64,000 nt of DNA, from the NCBI RefSeq assembly GCF_900095265.1, contig NZ_LT607663.1, positions 62,001-126,000 of the forward strand, read 5' to 3'. The stretch comes from Janthinobacterium sp. UMAB-56 (GTDB lineage Bacteria; Pseudomonadota; Gammaproteobacteria; Burkholderiales; Burkholderiaceae_D). The position numbers and the translations under genes are program-made. Position 1 is the first letter of the stretch, and each line of letters opens with the position of its first letter. Positions 1 through 9,529 of this stretch are shown here, in pieces. The notes beneath the pieces were generated by a model that saw only the letters and a program-made list of their open reading frames with translations, was not told the DNA's origin and searched no databases.

Positions 1-1
1 T

Positions 2-556
2 GAATGCATCGGCTGTGCCGCCTGCGTCGATGCCTGCAACAGCGTGATGGACAAGGTCGACCGGCCGCGTGGACTGGTACGCTACAGTACCGACCATGCG
101 ATGGAAAACAACTTCAGTTCGCAGCAGATCCGCCAGCGCGCCATGCGCCCGCGCGTGCTGATCTACACCTCCATCCTGGCCTTGATCATCATTGCCGTGT
201 GTACTTCGCTGGCCCTGCGCACGCCGCTGAAAATGGACGTCATCCGCGACCGCGGTTCGATGGGACGCGAAGTGGAAGACGGCATGATCGAAAACGTCTA
301 CCGCCTGCAGATCATGAACACTTCGGAGCAAAGCCAGCATTTCAAAATCAGCGCTTCCGGCTTGCCGGGCCTGACCTTGCTGACGCGCGAGGAAGTGACC
401 TTGCAGCCGACGGAAACGCTGGGCTGGCCGATCCGCCTGCGCGTGCCGCACGGCGTGGGAGAAAAGGGCTCGAACAAGATTGCGGTCGAACTGCAATCGC
501 TGGACGACCCAACGCTGCATGTGCGTGAAAGCGCGGTCTTCATCGTGCCGCGCTAA
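2..556 (+). CDS. ccoG: CcoG, cbb3 cytochrome oxidase accessory protein (3' part)
   Basis: Only the C-terminal part of the protein is inside the window; the reading frame is open from base 2. It begins in a ferredoxin-type Cys cluster (ECIGCAACVDACN), followed by one membrane segment (VLIYTSILALIIIAVCTSLAL) and a periplasmic Ig-like domain ending ESAVFIVPR. This is the layout of CcoG/RdxA/FixG, a membrane Fe-S protein linked to copper delivery or redox steps in assembling the cbb3 oxidase. The next gene is a FixH-like protein and the next but one is fnr, which is the expected low-oxygen respiration context. The oxidase subunit genes presumably lie before base 1 (inference). Confidence 0.93.
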   Translation, partial: ECIGCAACVDACNSVMDKVDRPRGLVRYSTDHAMENNFSSQQIRQRAMRPRVLIYTSILALIIIAVCTSLALRTPLKMDVIRDRGSMGREVEDGMIENVYRLQIMNTSEQSQHFKISASGLPGLTLLTREEVTLQPTETLGWPIRLRVPHGVGEKGSNKIAVELQSLDDPTLHVRESAVFIVPR

Positions 557-564
557 GGTAGCAA

Positions 565-590
565 GGCCAGTCCCCGTATGGGGATTGGCC
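565..590. repeat. intercistronic hairpin between ccoG and fixH
   Basis: An 11-bp inverted repeat (GGCCAGTCCCC, loop GTAT, GGGGATTGGCC) with one G-T wobble. No T-run follows it, so it looks like an mRNA processing or stability hairpin and not a terminator. The fixH ribosome binding site follows at about 599. Confidence 0.5.
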
Positions 591-610
591 AATTAATCAG
601 GAGAAATACC

Positions 611-1135
611 ATGTCCGACAGTCTCAAGCTGCAAGCTCCCGTTGCACCGTGGTACAAGCATCGCTGGCCGTGGCTGCTGATGCTCGGTCCCGGCCTGTCC
701 GTGGTCGTCGGCAGCTTCATGGGCTATATCGCGTTTACGCAGCCCGACGCGCTGGTGGTGGGCGATTATTACAAGCAGGGCAAAGCGATCAATCAGGACT
801 TGCGGCGCGATACCATCGCCAGCAACCTGGCGATGGATACCAGCCTGTCGTATGACGTTGCTGCAGCGCGCCTGACCGGTTCCGTGCATAGCTTCAGCAA
901 GGCTTACCAGGGACCTTTGCTGCTGCACCTGGCGCATGCGACCCTGCCGGAAAAAGATATCAAGCTGATGGTACAGCCCGATGCGGCCGGCAACTTCTCG
1001 GTGGCGCTGCCCATGCTCGAACGCAGCCGCTGGCAAGTGCTGGTGGAAAACGACAAGCGCGAGTGGCGCCTGTCCGGCATCTGGACCTGGCCGCTGCAAC
1101 GCAGCATCGCGCTGCATGCCGATGAAGAGTTATAA
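611..1135 (+). CDS. ccoH: FixH/CcoH-like membrane protein
   Basis: A 174-residue protein with one N-terminal membrane segment (about residues 22-44, WLLMLGPGLSVVVGSF) and a periplasmic domain containing VVGDYYKQGKAIN, a signature of the FixH family. FixH/CcoH acts in assembly and stability of the cbb3-type oxidase. The start at 611 is chosen because it is preceded by CAGGAGA at suitable spacing; an in-frame start 33 nt upstream would run through the intercistronic hairpin. It follows ccoG by 54 nt and meets fnr tail to tail, with stop codons 3 nt apart. Confidence 0.88.
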   Translation: MSDSLKLQAPVAPWYKHRWPWLLMLGPGLSVVVGSFMGYIAFTQPDALVVGDYYKQGKAINQDLRRDTIASNLAMDTSLSYDVAAARLTGSVHSFSKAYQGPLLLHLAHATLPEKDIKLMVQPDAAGNFSVALPMLERSRWQVLVENDKREWRLSGIWTWPLQRSIALHADEEL

Positions 1136-1138
1136 GCC

Positions 1139-1897
1139 TTATTTGCAGACGTCGGTGCCGGCCGTAATGGCTTTCAACTTGGCCGGCTGCAGTATCTCGA
1201 TCTCGCGGTTGGAGACGCGCAGCCAGCCTTCCTTCTTGAACTTCGACAACAGCCGGCTGACGCTCTCGATGGTCAGCCCCAGGTAGTTGCCGATTTCCTC
1301 GCGCGACATGCGCAGCTGAAAATTGGTCCCGGAATAACCGCGCGCCTCGTAGCGCGACGCCAGGTTGACGATGAAGGCGGCAAAACGCTGCGTCGCCTGC
1401 ATATTGCCCAGCAACAGCATCACGCTTTGCTCGCGCGTGATTTCCTGGCTCATCATGCGGTGGAAATGGCGCAGCAGGGTCGGCATATTGCCCAGCAATT
1501 GTTCCAGGCTGGAAAACGGAATTTCACACACTTCGCTATCTTCCAGTGCCACCGCATTACAGTGGTGGCGGTCGGCGCTGATGGCATCCATGCCCAGCAG
1601 TTCGCCCGCCATCTGGAAGCCCGTCACCTGCTCTTCGCCGCCCGGATTGATCTGGTAGGTCTTGAAGTGCCCCAGGCGTATTGCATACAGGTTCTGGAAC
1701 GAGTCGCCGATGCGGAACAGCGGGGCGCCGCGCGCGATCTTGCGGCGGCGGCCGATGATCTGGTCCAGTCTATCCATGTCACCCACATCGAGACCCATCG
1801 GCAGGCACAATTGATGCATGCTGCAGGTCGAGCACCGCGCACGCAAGGCCTCCACGTTCACTGTGGGCAAGGTGGGAGTGCTTGGCGCTTCTGTCAT
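1139..1897 (-). CDS. fnr: Fnr/Anr-type oxygen-responsive transcription regulator
   Basis: A 252-residue CRP/FNR-family protein. The N-terminal cluster CSTCSMHQLC supplies Cys22, Cys25 and Cys31, and EVCEIPF supplies Cys124, matching the four ligands of the oxygen-labile 4Fe-4S cluster in E. coli FNR. A cyclic-nucleotide-like beta-roll fills the middle. The C-terminal helix-turn-helix SREEIGNYLGLTIESVSRLL carries the E..SR DNA-reading pattern of FNR. The ATG at 1897 is preceded by AAAAAGGT on the coding strand; an upstream in-frame extension has no family match. It is convergent with the cbb3 assembly genes, which are classical Fnr targets. No clear TTGAT-N4-ATCAA box was found in its own upstream region. 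Confidence 0.93.
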   Translation of the reverse strand: MTEAPSTPTLPTVNVEALRARCSTCSMHQLCLPMGLDVGDMDRLDQIIGRRRKIARGAPLFRIGDSFQNLYAIRLGHFKTYQINPGGEEQVTGFQMAGELLGMDAISADRHHCNAVALEDSEVCEIPFSSLEQLLGNMPTLLRHFHRMMSQEITREQSVMLLLGNMQATQRFAAFIVNLASRYEARGYSGTNFQLRMSREEIGNYLGLTIESVSRLLSKFKKEGWLRVSNREIEILQPAKLKAITAGTDVCK

Positions 1898-2136
1898 GTC
1901 GATACCTTTTTGAAAATGCAATAACAAGTTTACTGCATACAGAGTTGCCGTGTGCCAATTTCGCCGCAATTTCGGCGAATAAACGACGTCTAGCCTTTAA
2001 TTATATGGCAACATCGTCAAAAGCCCGTACGGGGAGGGCAATTTGCGCAGTGGCGCTTGCCAAGCTGAGGTATTGATAGGAAAATTCCTGACAGCATTAT
2101 CTGCCGCCTGTGCCGCCCGGCACTGAAAAGGAAATC

Positions 2137-5100
2137 ATGAAGCCTCTCGGCATCAAAGCAAAAGTCGCGCTGGCCACCAGCCTGACCTCGATCGCCATGA
2201 TCGCGCTGGTCACCATACTCCAGGTGCAGCACATGCGCGACGACTTCACCCGAGTCTTGCTGGGCCAGCAATCGGCAGTGATCAGCCGCACTGCCGCCGA
2301 GCTCGACGACAAGCTCGGCATGTTGCTGCAAATCGTCACCCTGACGGCCAAACAACAGCCGCCGGAACTGATCGGCCAGCCTGCCCGGCTGCGCGAATAC
2401 TATGCGCGCCGCTCGATGCTGGTGCTGTTCGATGACGTGCTGGTGCTCGACGCGCAGGGCGCCATCGTGGCCGACATGCCGGAAGTGGCGGGGCGCGCCG
2501 GCATCAATGTCGCCGAGCGCGAATATTTCCAGACCGTCCTGCGCACGCGCCAGCCCATGATTACCGAGCCCATGCTGGGCAAATCGAGCGGCATGCCCAT
2601 CGTGCAGATGGTCGCCCCCGTGCTGGACGCCGATGGCCAGGTGGCTGGCGTGGTGATCGGCGTGCTGCGCCTGTACAAGGACAACCTGCTGGGACGCCTG
2701 CGCACGGAAAAAATCGGCAAGAACGGCTATTACTTCATCCTCACGCGCGGCGCCGTGCCGCGCTATGTGCTGTACCCCGACACCAGCCGTTTGCTGCAGC
2801 CGCGCCAGCCGGACGCCAACCTGGCGACCACCCGGCTGCTGCAGGAGGATGGCGAAGGCAGCATGGTCAGTACCAATAGCCGCGGCACCACGGCCGTCAA
2901 CAGCTTCAAGCGCCTGCAATCGGTGAACTGGCTGCTGGCCGCCTCGCTGCCCATCGAGGATGCCTTTGAACCCTTCGATGGCGTGCTGTACCGGCTCGTG
3001 CTGTGGAGCATCCTCGCTTCGCTGCTGGCCGCGGCCGTGCTGGGCTGGGTCACCGTGCGCCTGCTGTCGCCGCTGGTGCGCCTGCGCGATACACTGCTGG
3101 CCCTGCGCACCAGCGGCAGCCGCTTCACCCCCGTGCCGGTGCAGCAGCGCGACGAGATCGGCCAACTGACGGAAGCGTTCAACGGCCTGATGAGCGAACG
3201 CGACCGCCTGCAGCAGGAACTCGAATCGCGCGCGGCGGAACTGGAACAGGAGCGCGACCGGGCCGAGGCGGCCAACCGCGCGAAAAGCGATTTCGTGGCC
3301 AACATGAGCCATGAAATCCGCACGCCCCTCAATGCCGTGCTGGGCATGGTGTATCTGTTGGGCAATACCCGGCTCGACACGGAACAGCGCAAGTATCTGA
3401 CCATGGTGCGCGTGGCTGGCCAGTCGCTGCTGGGCATCCTCAACGACGTGCTCGATTATTCGAAGATCGAGGCGCGCCGCATGGAATTGTCGCCTGTCGA
3501 ATTCGACCTCGACGAAGTCATGAATACGCTGGCCACGACGATGACCATGAATGCGGGCGAAAAGGAGCTGGAACTGGCCATCGCCGTCGAACCCGATGTG
3601 CCGCGGCGCCTCGTGGGCGACACCCAGCGCCTGCAGCAAATCCTCGTCAACCTGGCCGGCAACGCCATCAAGTTCACCGAGAGCGGCGAAGTGGTGGTGG
3701 CCGTCAGCCTGGCCGAGAGCGATAACGGGCGCGCCTGGCTGCGCTTCGAAGTACGCGACACGGGCATCGGCATGACGGAGCAGCAGCAACAGCAGCTGTT
3801 TTCCGCTTTTTCGCAGGGCGACCAGAGCATCACGCGGCGCTTCGGCGGCACGGGCCTGGGCCTGGCCATCAGCAAGCAGCTGATCCACATGATGGGCGGC
3901 GAGATCGCCGTCGCCAGCAGCGAAGGCAAGGGCAGCCGCTTCTGGTTCAGCGTACCCTTCGAGATGCTGGCGCAGCCGGCCGAGACGCGGCGCACACCGA
4001 CCCTGGGCCAGCTGCGTCTGCTGGTAGCCGACGATAACCGCACCACGCGCGAACTGATCGTCAAGCTGATCGAGGCGTGGGGCTGGCTGGCCGACGAAGT
4101 GGACTCCGGCTTTGCCGCCATCGAACTGTACCGCGAACGCCTGGCACAGCAGCAACCGTACGACGTGGTGCTGGCCGACTGGCACATGCCCGTGATGGAT
4201 GGCCTGGCCACGGCCAAGGCCATCCGCCAGGCTGCCACGGGCCAGCGCCAGCCCATCGTGGTGATGGTCAACGCCTTCGCCCGCAATCACCTGGAAGAAA
4301 TCTCCAGCGCGGCCGAGGCCGATGTCGTGCTGATGAAACCGATCACGGGATCGAGCCTGTTCGACGCCCTGCACCAGGCGCTGATCGCCAAGAACGACGA
4401 CGGCGAGCAGCGCATGTTGCACCAGCCGCTGGGCACGGAACTGGCCGGCGTGCATTTCCTGCTGGTGGAAGACAACCATTTGAATCAGGCCGTGGCGCGC
4501 GGCATTCTCGAACACATGGGCGCCACGCTGGATGTGGTGGGAGACGGCTTGCAGGCGGTAGAACGGCTGCGCACGGAAGCGCTGCGCTACGACATCGTGC
4601 TGATGGACATGCAGATGCCCGTCATGGACGGCTTCAGCGCCACCCACATCATCCGCACGGAGCTGCGTCTGAGCCTGCCCGTGATCGCCATGACGGCCGG
4701 CGTACTGGCGTCCGAGCGCGAGCGCTGCATGACGGCCGGCATCAGCGATTTCATCGCCAAGCCCGTGGTGGTAGAAGAGATGATGCAAGTCATCCTGCGC
4801 CACCTGCCCAAGCGCCCGCAAGTGCAGGCGGCCGAGACGGTGCCCGTCGCCGATGAGGAAATGTTTTCCATGGCGCCGCTGATGCGCGTGATGGGACGCG
4901 ACGCGAAAGGGCGCGGTGTGCTGCGGCGCATGGTGGAAGACGCGCTGAACAAGGGCATGACGCCCATGCGCGACGCCGAAACAGCGTTGCAGGCAGGCCG
5001 CCACAGCGACGTCGCGCGCATCCTGCATGGCGTGCGCGGCTCCGTGGGAACCCTGGGCACGAAACGCCTGATCCGCGCCGCGTTCGCCACCGAGGAAGCC

Positions 5101-5211
5101 ATCGACGCGGGCAGCCTGGACGCAGTGCCGGCGCTGCTGGCGCAAACGGCGCAGGAACTGGAACTGGCGCTGGCGGCGGCACGGGAGTGGCTGGCGCGCT
5201 TACAAGATTAA
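2137..5211 (+). CDS. hybrid sensor histidine kinase with two receiver domains and HPt
   Basis: A 1024-residue membrane sensor. Order: TM1 (about 8-30), a periplasmic double-Cache-like domain, TM2 (about 287-310), HAMP, HisKA with phospho-accepting His392 in [10 protein letters not shown], HATPase with an N box near residue 506 and G boxes ([15 protein letters not shown]), receiver 1 with Asp681 ([11 protein letters not shown]), receiver 2 with Asp824 ([11 protein letters not shown]), and an HPt domain with His964 (ILHGVRGS). This allows a full His-Asp-His internal relay in the BarA/TorS style. The start at 2137 follows AAGGAAATC. No response regulator gene is adjacent, so the output partner is unknown. 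It ends 1 nt before the convergent modE stop. Confidence 0.92.
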   Translation: MKPLGIKAKVALATSLTSIAMIALVTILQVQHMRDDFTRVLLGQQSAVISRTAAELDDKLGMLLQIVTLTAKQQPPELIGQPARLREYYARRSMLVLFDDVLVLDAQGAIVADMPEVAGRAGINVAEREYFQTVLRTRQPMITEPMLGKSSGMPIVQMVAPVLDADGQVAGVVIGVLRLYKDNLLGRLRTEKIGKNGYYFILTRGAVPRYVLYPDTSRLLQPRQPDANLATTRLLQEDGEGSMVSTNSRGTTAVNSFKRLQSVNWLLAASLPIEDAFEPFDGVLYRLVLWSILASLLAAAVLGWVTVRLLSPLVRLRDTLLALRTSGSRFTPVPVQQRDEIGQLTEAFNGLMSERDRLQQELESRAAELEQERDRAEAANRAKSDFVANMSHEIRTPLNAVLGMVYLLGNTRLDTEQRKYLTMVRVAGQSLLGILNDVLDYSKIEARRMELSPVEFDLDEVMNTLATTMTMNAGEKELELAIAVEPDVPRRLVGDTQRLQQILVNLAGNAIKFTESGEVVVAVSLAESDNGRAWLRFEVRDTGIGMTEQQQQQLFSAFSQGDQSITRRFGGTGLGLAISKQLIHMMGGEIAVASSEGKGSRFWFSVPFEMLAQPAETRRTPTLGQLRLLVADDNRTTRELIVKLIEAWGWLADEVDSGFAAIELYRERLAQQQPYDVVLADWHMPVMDGLATAKAIRQAATGQRQPIVVMVNAFARNHLEEISSAAEADVVLMKPITGSSLFDALHQALIAKNDDGEQRMLHQPLGTELAGVHFLLVEDNHLNQAVARGILEHMGATLDVVGDGLQAVERLRTEALRYDIVLMDMQMPVMDGFSATHIIRTELRLSLPVIAMTAGVLASERERCMTAGISDFIAKPVVVEEMMQVILRHLPKRPQVQAAETVPVADEEMFSMAPLMRVMGRDAKGRGVLRRMVEDALNKGMTPMRDAETALQAGRHSDVARILHGVRGSVGTLGTKRLIRAAFATEEAIDAGSLDAVPALLAQTAQELELALAAAREWLARLQD

Positions 5212-5212
5212 A

Positions 5213-6037
5213 TCAGGCAGGCACACCCAGGATCACGCTGGACGCTTTGAATATCGCCGTCACGCTGCTGCCGGGGGCTATGCCCAGGTCGGTACTGCTC
5301 TGGTTCGTGATGATGGCGGCAAGCGTGCCGCCGCGCGGCAAGTCCAGCACCACTTCCGTGTTGACGGCGCCCGTCTGCACGCGCGTCACCAGACCGGACA
5401 ATTGATTGCGCGCGGAAAAGCGCGCCCCGTCGCTGGCAGTCACGAGGATGATCGACGAAGCCTTGATCAGCGCAAACGCTTCCGCATCCGGCACCAGGCC
5501 CAGGTTTACGCTGCTGCCCTGCGTGACGATGGCGACGATGTGCTGTCCGCCGGGCAATTCCAGGGTGACTTCATCGTTGACGGCACCCTGTTTCAGTTCG
5601 GCCACCTTGCCCAGGAATTGATTGCGCGCCGTGGTTTTCATGGCCATTCTCCGTATGAGTAAAAGATCGTCGGCGATGCCTTCCGCCTGGCTGCCCAGCT
5701 GGTGCAGATAGCGCGCATGCTCGCGCTCGATGATGCGGAAATTGTCGACCAGCTGGCGCCCCCGTTGCGTCAGCCGCGTGCCACCGCCGCCCTTGCCGCC
5801 CGTCAAGCGCTCGACCAGCGGCTCGCCGGCCAGGTTGTTCATCGCGTCGATGGCGTCCCAGGCCGCCTTGTAGCTCATCTTCACAAGCTTGGCCGCCTGC
5901 GTGATGGAGCCGCACTCGGCGATGGCGCCCAACAATTCCACGCGGCCGGCGCCGCCCAGATGCTCGCCACCCACCGTCATCCATACCGAGCCTTGCAGGC
6001 CGATTTCCGCTGCCGCTGACTTATCCAATGCGTTCAC
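5213..6037 (-). CDS. modE: ModE, molybdate-dependent transcription regulator
   Basis: A 274-residue protein with an N-terminal LysR-like winged helix (GSITQAAKLVKMSYKAAWDA, then ERLTGGKGGGGTRLT, very close to E. coli ModE). Two Mop (molybdate-binding) domains follow, each starting with a SARNQLSG or TARNQFLG type motif. It represses molybdate uptake when molybdate is bound. A GTG start at 6037 is chosen because it gives the N-terminal length of E. coli ModE; it overlaps the modC stop by 17 nt, indicating translational coupling. It is the last gene of modABCE; E. coli modE is instead divergent. Its probable operator lies upstream of modA at 8224-8247. Confidence 0.9.
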   Translation of the reverse strand: MNALDKSAAAEIGLQGSVWMTVGGEHLGGAGRVELLGAIAECGSITQAAKLVKMSYKAAWDAIDAMNNLAGEPLVERLTGGKGGGGTRLTQRGRQLVDNFRIIEREHARYLHQLGSQAEGIADDLLLIRRMAMKTTARNQFLGKVAELKQGAVNDEVTLELPGGQHIVAIVTQGSSVNLGLVPDAEAFALIKASSIILVTASDGARFSARNQLSGLVTRVQTGAVNTEVVLDLPRGGTLAAIITNQSSTDLGIAPGSSVTAIFKASSVILGVPA

Positions 6038-6743
6038 CCAATGCCATGTGTTCTTCCCTGTTATCGATCTGTCCGTCGCGCAAGTACAGCACATGCTCGC
6101 CCAGGATGCGCGCATCTTCCGGATCGTGGGTGATCAGGATCATGGGCACGTCCAGGCGTTGCTGCCACTGGCTCAGTTCCAGACGCATTTTGACACGCAG
6201 GGCCGGATCGAGGGCGGCAAACGGCTCGTCGAGCAGCAGCGCGTTTGGTTCGGCCACGAGCGCCCTCGCCAGCGCCACCCTTTGGCGCTGGCCTCCGGAC
6301 AACTCGTCGGGAAACTGGTGCGCCAGTTCCTGCAAATGAAAGGCGGTCAGCCAATGCTCGACCTTGGCCAGCTTTTCGCGCGCGCGCGGGTTGAACCAGC
6401 CGCGCGCCAGGCCGAAGCCCACGTTCTGGCGCACCGTCAGGTGCGGGAACAGCGCGTAATCCTGGAACAGGTAAGCCACATTGCGCTGCTGCGGCGGCAA
6501 ATTGATGCCGGCGGCGGAATCGAACAGGGTACGGCCATTCAGGCGGATATGCCCAGCGTCAGGCGTGAAGAGTCCGGCAATGGCTTTCAGGGTCATGCTT
6601 TTGCCGGCGCCGGAGGGGCCATACATGGCGATGCGCTGACTGTTCGAGGTGCATTGCACCTGCATGTCGAAGCGGCGTTTTCCGGAGCGCAAGGTGGCGC
6701 GAAGGTCGAGGTCGAGTTGCATAGGCGTCATCCTCAGCGTCAT
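6021..6743 (-). CDS. modC: ModC, molybdate ABC transporter ATP-binding protein (short form)
   Basis: A 240-residue ABC ATPase with Walker A GPSGAGKSM, Q-loop LFQDYALFPHL, signature LSGGQRQR, Walker B ALLLDEPFAALD and switch His in ILITHD. It powers molybdate import with ModB. Family members such as E. coli ModC are about 350 residues and carry a C-terminal TOBE/Mop domain; this one ends just after the ATPase core, so that regulatory domain is absent. The start at 6743 forms an ATGA overlap with the modB stop; internal ATGs at 6731 and 6722 are alternatives. Confidence 0.92.
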   Translation of the reverse strand: MTLRMTPMQLDLDLRATLRSGKRRFDMQVQCTSNSQRIAMYGPSGAGKSMTLKAIAGLFTPDAGHIRLNGRTLFDSAAGINLPPQQRNVAYLFQDYALFPHLTVRQNVGFGLARGWFNPRAREKLAKVEHWLTAFHLQELAHQFPDELSGGQRQRVALARALVAEPNALLLDEPFAALDPALRVKMRLELSQWQQRLDVPMILITHDPEDARILGEHVLYLRDGQIDNREEHMALGERIG

Positions 6744-7411
6744 TTGTGCGCGATGCGCCCGGGCGCCAGGCGGCCAGCCGACAGCAGCACCACGATGCAC
6801 ACGGCAGAGGTGATCAGCACCAGGGTGTTGGCGACGTCGTCCTGGCCCGCCTGCACGGCTTCATACACGGCCACCGACAAGGTTTGCGTCTTGCCGGGGA
6901 TGCTGCCAGCCACCATCAGGGTGGCGCCGAATTCGCCCAGCGCGCGCACAAAGCCCAGCAACACGCCGGCGAGGATGCCGCGCCAGGCCAGCGGTAAGGT
7001 CACGCGGAAAAAGATGGCCATTTCGGAAATACCCAGCACGCGGGCCGCCTGCTCCAGCTGGCCGTCGACGGCCTCGAAGGCGGCGCGCGCCGGCTTGAAG
7101 ACGAGGGGAAAGGCCACCACCGTGGAGGCGATCACGGCGCCCTGCCACGTAAAAATGAGGTTGATGCCAAAGTTGTCCTGCAGCCAGACGCCCAGGGTGC
7201 CGCGCCGGCCCAGCAGCACCAGCAGGTAATAGCCGAGTACGGTAGGCGGCATCACCATCGGCAGGGTCAACAGGGCGTCGAGCAACTCGCGCCCGGGAAA
7301 ACGCGTGCGCGCCAGCAGATAGCCCGTACCGATGCCGAGCAGCAAATTGAGCGCCGTGGCCCAGGCCGCTACTTTCAGCGACAGGGCCAGCGCGGTCCAG
7401 GCGATATCCAT
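6740..7411 (-). CDS. modB: ModB, molybdate ABC transporter permease
   Basis: A 223-residue integral membrane protein with about five to six hydrophobic segments and the EAA-type coupling loop near QAARVLGISEMAIFFRVTLP. The TLPMVMPPTVLGYYLL stretch is typical of ModB/CysT-type permeases. It forms the channel of the molybdate importer. It sits 18 nt after modA and overlaps modC by ATGA. Confidence 0.93.
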   Translation of the reverse strand: MDIAWTALALSLKVAAWATALNLLLGIGTGYLLARTRFPGRELLDALLTLPMVMPPTVLGYYLLVLLGRRGTLGVWLQDNFGINLIFTWQGAVIASTVVAFPLVFKPARAAFEAVDGQLEQAARVLGISEMAIFFRVTLPLAWRGILAGVLLGFVRALGEFGATLMVAGSIPGKTQTLSVAVYEAVQAGQDDVANTLVLITSAVCIVVLLSAGRLAPGRIAHK

Positions 7412-7429
7412 GCGGGCGCGTCCCTGAAG

Positions 7430-8188
7430 TTATGGCTTCTTGAAACCGTACTTGGCCAGGATGGCTTGCGCCGGCGCCGTCTGCAGGTAGCTGACGAAGC
7501 GCCGCGCTTCGGCGGCATTGCTGCTGCCCTTGATGGTGGCGATCGGGTACAGCACGGGCGCGTCCAATGGCACGTCCAGCACCACGCTCACCTTGTCTTT
7601 CATGATGGCCGCGTCGGTGGCGTAGACAAAGCCTGCATCGACTTCGCCGCGCGCCACGTAGTCGAGCGACTGACGCACGTTCTGCGTGCCAATGGCCTTG
7701 GGCTGCACGGCTTCCCACAGTTTCGCCTTCTTCAGCGCGCCTTCGGAGTAACGGCCGACGGGCACGCTGGCCGGGTTGGCGATGGCCACGCGGGTCACGC
7801 CCTTGTGCATCAGGTCGCTCAAGCTCTTGATGCCCAGCTTGCTATCGTGCGGCACGATCAGCACCAGGCTGTTGCCGACGAAATCCATGCGGTCGGCTGG
7901 CAAGACGAGACCCTGCTTTTGCGCCGCATCCATGGTTTCCTGGTCGGCCGAGGCAAACACGTCCACGGGCGCACCCTTGACGATCTGCTGCAGCAGCACG
8001 CCCGAGGCGGCGAAGTTCAAGGACACCTTGCTGCCCGGATACTGCGCCTCGTAGCTTTGCGCCGCATCCTTGAACGCATTCGTCAGGCTGGCCGCCGCCG
8101 ACACCACCACTTCGCCGGCAAAGGCGGAGGTGGCGGCGGTAGCCAGCAGGGCGGTGCCGAGGAGCTTGGCGAGGAAGGTGAGGCGCAT
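7430..8188 (-). CDS. modA: ModA, periplasmic molybdate-binding protein
   Basis: A 252-residue secreted solute-binding protein. Signal peptide about residues 1-24 (MRLTFLAKLLGTALLATAAT, then SAFA), followed by VVVSAAASLTNAFKD, the oxyanion-binding start of the ModA family. Further ModA-type stretches are NFAASGVLLQQIVKGAPVDV and ASADQETMD. It binds molybdate/tungstate for ModBC. The ATG at 8188 is the only start that leaves a proper signal peptide. First gene of the operon; the ModE-like operator lies 36-59 nt upstream. Confidence 0.94.
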   Translation of the reverse strand: MRLTFLAKLLGTALLATAATSAFAGEVVVSAAASLTNAFKDAAQSYEAQYPGSKVSLNFAASGVLLQQIVKGAPVDVFASADQETMDAAQKQGLVLPADRMDFVGNSLVLIVPHDSKLGIKSLSDLMHKGVTRVAIANPASVPVGRYSEGALKKAKLWEAVQPKAIGTQNVRQSLDYVARGEVDAGFVYATDAAIMKDKVSVVLDVPLDAPVLYPIATIKGSSNAAEARRFVSYLQTAPAQAILAKYGFKKP

Positions 8189-8223
8189 GATCGTATCCTT
8201 GTAAGTGAACGGTGAACAAGGAG

Positions 8224-8247
8224 CGTAATATACACGCATATATAGCG
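8224..8247. promoter_or_regulatory. candidate ModE operator upstream of modA
   Basis: Read on the minus strand this is CGCTATAT, seven bases, then TATATTACG: two TATAT half-sites flanked by outer CG pairs. This fits the known ModE operator pattern (TATAT half-sites separated by a short spacer, with flanking CG). It lies just upstream of modA in an operon that ends with modE, so molybdate-dependent autorepression is the natural reading. Confidence 0.8.
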
Positions 8248-8306
8248 TTCTGCCATGGCACAAGTCAAGGCGGCTGAACTTGTGTCCAGCGCGCCCTCGT
8301 GCCGCC

Positions 8307-9320
8307 TCAGGCGGCCACTTTCTCGCTCTCCAGGCCATCCTTGCGCCTTGCATAGCGTTGCGCAATCACGGCGCAGATCATCAACTGAATCTGGTGAAAC
8401 AGCATCAGCGGCAGGATCACCATGCCCAGCGAGTGCGTGGCAAACAGCACCTTGGCCATGGGCACGCCGCTGGCCAGGCTTTTCTTCGAACCGCAAAAGA
8501 CGATGGCGATTTCGTCTTCCTTGGAAAAACCGAGGCGGCGGCTGATGAAGGTCATCAGGCCCAGCACCAGCGCCAGCAACAGTATGCTGAACACGCACAG
8601 GGCGACCAGGGTTTCCACCGAGATCGTGTGCCACAGGCCTTCGCTGACGGCTTCGCTGAAGGCCGTGTAGACCACCAGCAAAATGGAACCCTGGTCGACG
8701 AATTTCAGCATGGCCTTGTGGTGGTCGACCCAGCGGCCGATCCAGCGGCGCAGGAACTGGCCGGCCAGGAAGGGCAGCAGCAATTGCATGACGATGGAGA
8801 GCACGGCATCGAGCGACGACTTGCTTTCCGCGCCCTTGGCCACCAGCAAGCCCACCAGGATGGGCGCGAGGAAGATGCCGATGAAATTCGAGGCAGAAGC
8901 GCTGCAGATGGCGGCCGGCACGTTGCCGCGCGCCATGGCCGTCAAGGCGATCGACGATTGCACGGTCGATGGCAGCGCGCACAGGAACAAAATGCCCACG
9001 TACAGCTCGGGCGTGAGGAAGGTCAGCGCCAGCGGACGCAGGGCCAGGCCCAGCAAGGGGAACAAAATAAAGGTGCTGGCCAGCACCAGCAAGTGCAGGC
9101 GCCAGTGCATGACGCCGGCCACCACGGCTTCGCGCGACAGCTTGGCGCCATGCAGGAAGAACAGGGCGCCGATGGCGACGGTGGTGACATGACCGAAGAC
9201 CACAGCTGTCTGACCCGTGCAGGGCAGGAAACTGGCCAGCGCCACGGTGACGAGCAGGGCGATGGTGAAATTATCGGGTTTCAGATTGCGCAGCAGGGCG
9301 GCGGGAGAGAAAGAAGACAT
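8307..9320 (-). CDS. SBF-like (bile acid:sodium symporter family) transporter
   Basis: A 337-residue protein with about ten hydrophobic segments. FLHGAKLSREAVVAG, ALPSTVQSSIALT and FCGSKKSLASGVPMA are hallmark stretches of the SBF-like/YfeH branch of bile acid:Na+ symporters. Substrate cannot be predicted. The start at 9320 has AGGT about 6 nt upstream. It follows the mod operon in the same direction but is separated from modA by the ModE operator, so it is probably transcribed separately. No regulator gene is next to it. Confidence 0.85.
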   Translation of the reverse strand: MSSFSPAALLRNLKPDNFTIALLVTVALASFLPCTGQTAVVFGHVTTVAIGALFFLHGAKLSREAVVAGVMHWRLHLLVLASTFILFPLLGLALRPLALTFLTPELYVGILFLCALPSTVQSSIALTAMARGNVPAAICSASASNFIGIFLAPILVGLLVAKGAESKSSLDAVLSIVMQLLLPFLAGQFLRRWIGRWVDHHKAMLKFVDQGSILLVVYTAFSEAVSEGLWHTISVETLVALCVFSILLLALVLGLMTFISRRLGFSKEDEIAIVFCGSKKSLASGVPMAKVLFATHSLGMVILPLMLFHQIQLMICAVIAQRYARRKDGLESEKVAA

Positions 9321-9471
9321 GCGGTGACCTGGTAGCGGCGCAGCCTTGCAACACTGTGCCGTGGATGACAAAAAGCGCCGGGAGTGGCGCCAGTGCTGGC
9401 TATTCTACCTGTATTGCCCGGCACCTTGCCTGGCGGCATGGGTATCGCCGCCCTGCAAAAACCGTGCGGAC

Positions 9472-9500
9472 AAAAAAATGCCCTGTCCGCAGACAGGGCA
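9472..9500 (-). terminator. rho-independent terminator of the BON-domain gene
   Basis: On the minus strand a perfect 9-bp stem TGCCCTGTC/GACAGGGCA with a 4-nt loop is followed by seven T residues. It lies 30 nt after the stop of the 9530-9892 gene. Confidence 0.85.
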
Positions 9501-9529
9501 ACCCGGAGTAAAGTACAGCGCGAGGGCGA

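Noticed and set aside
1898-2136. Search for an Fnr box or shared operator between fnr and the hybrid kinase
   Set aside because: No TTGAT-N4-ATCAA-like dyad found in this gap.
2017-5145. A 1042-codon open frame on the minus strand opposite the hybrid kinase
   Set aside because: The translation is rich in His, Gln, Arg and Ala with no family motif; it is the antisense shadow of a GC-rich gene whose plus-strand product has full kinase motifs.
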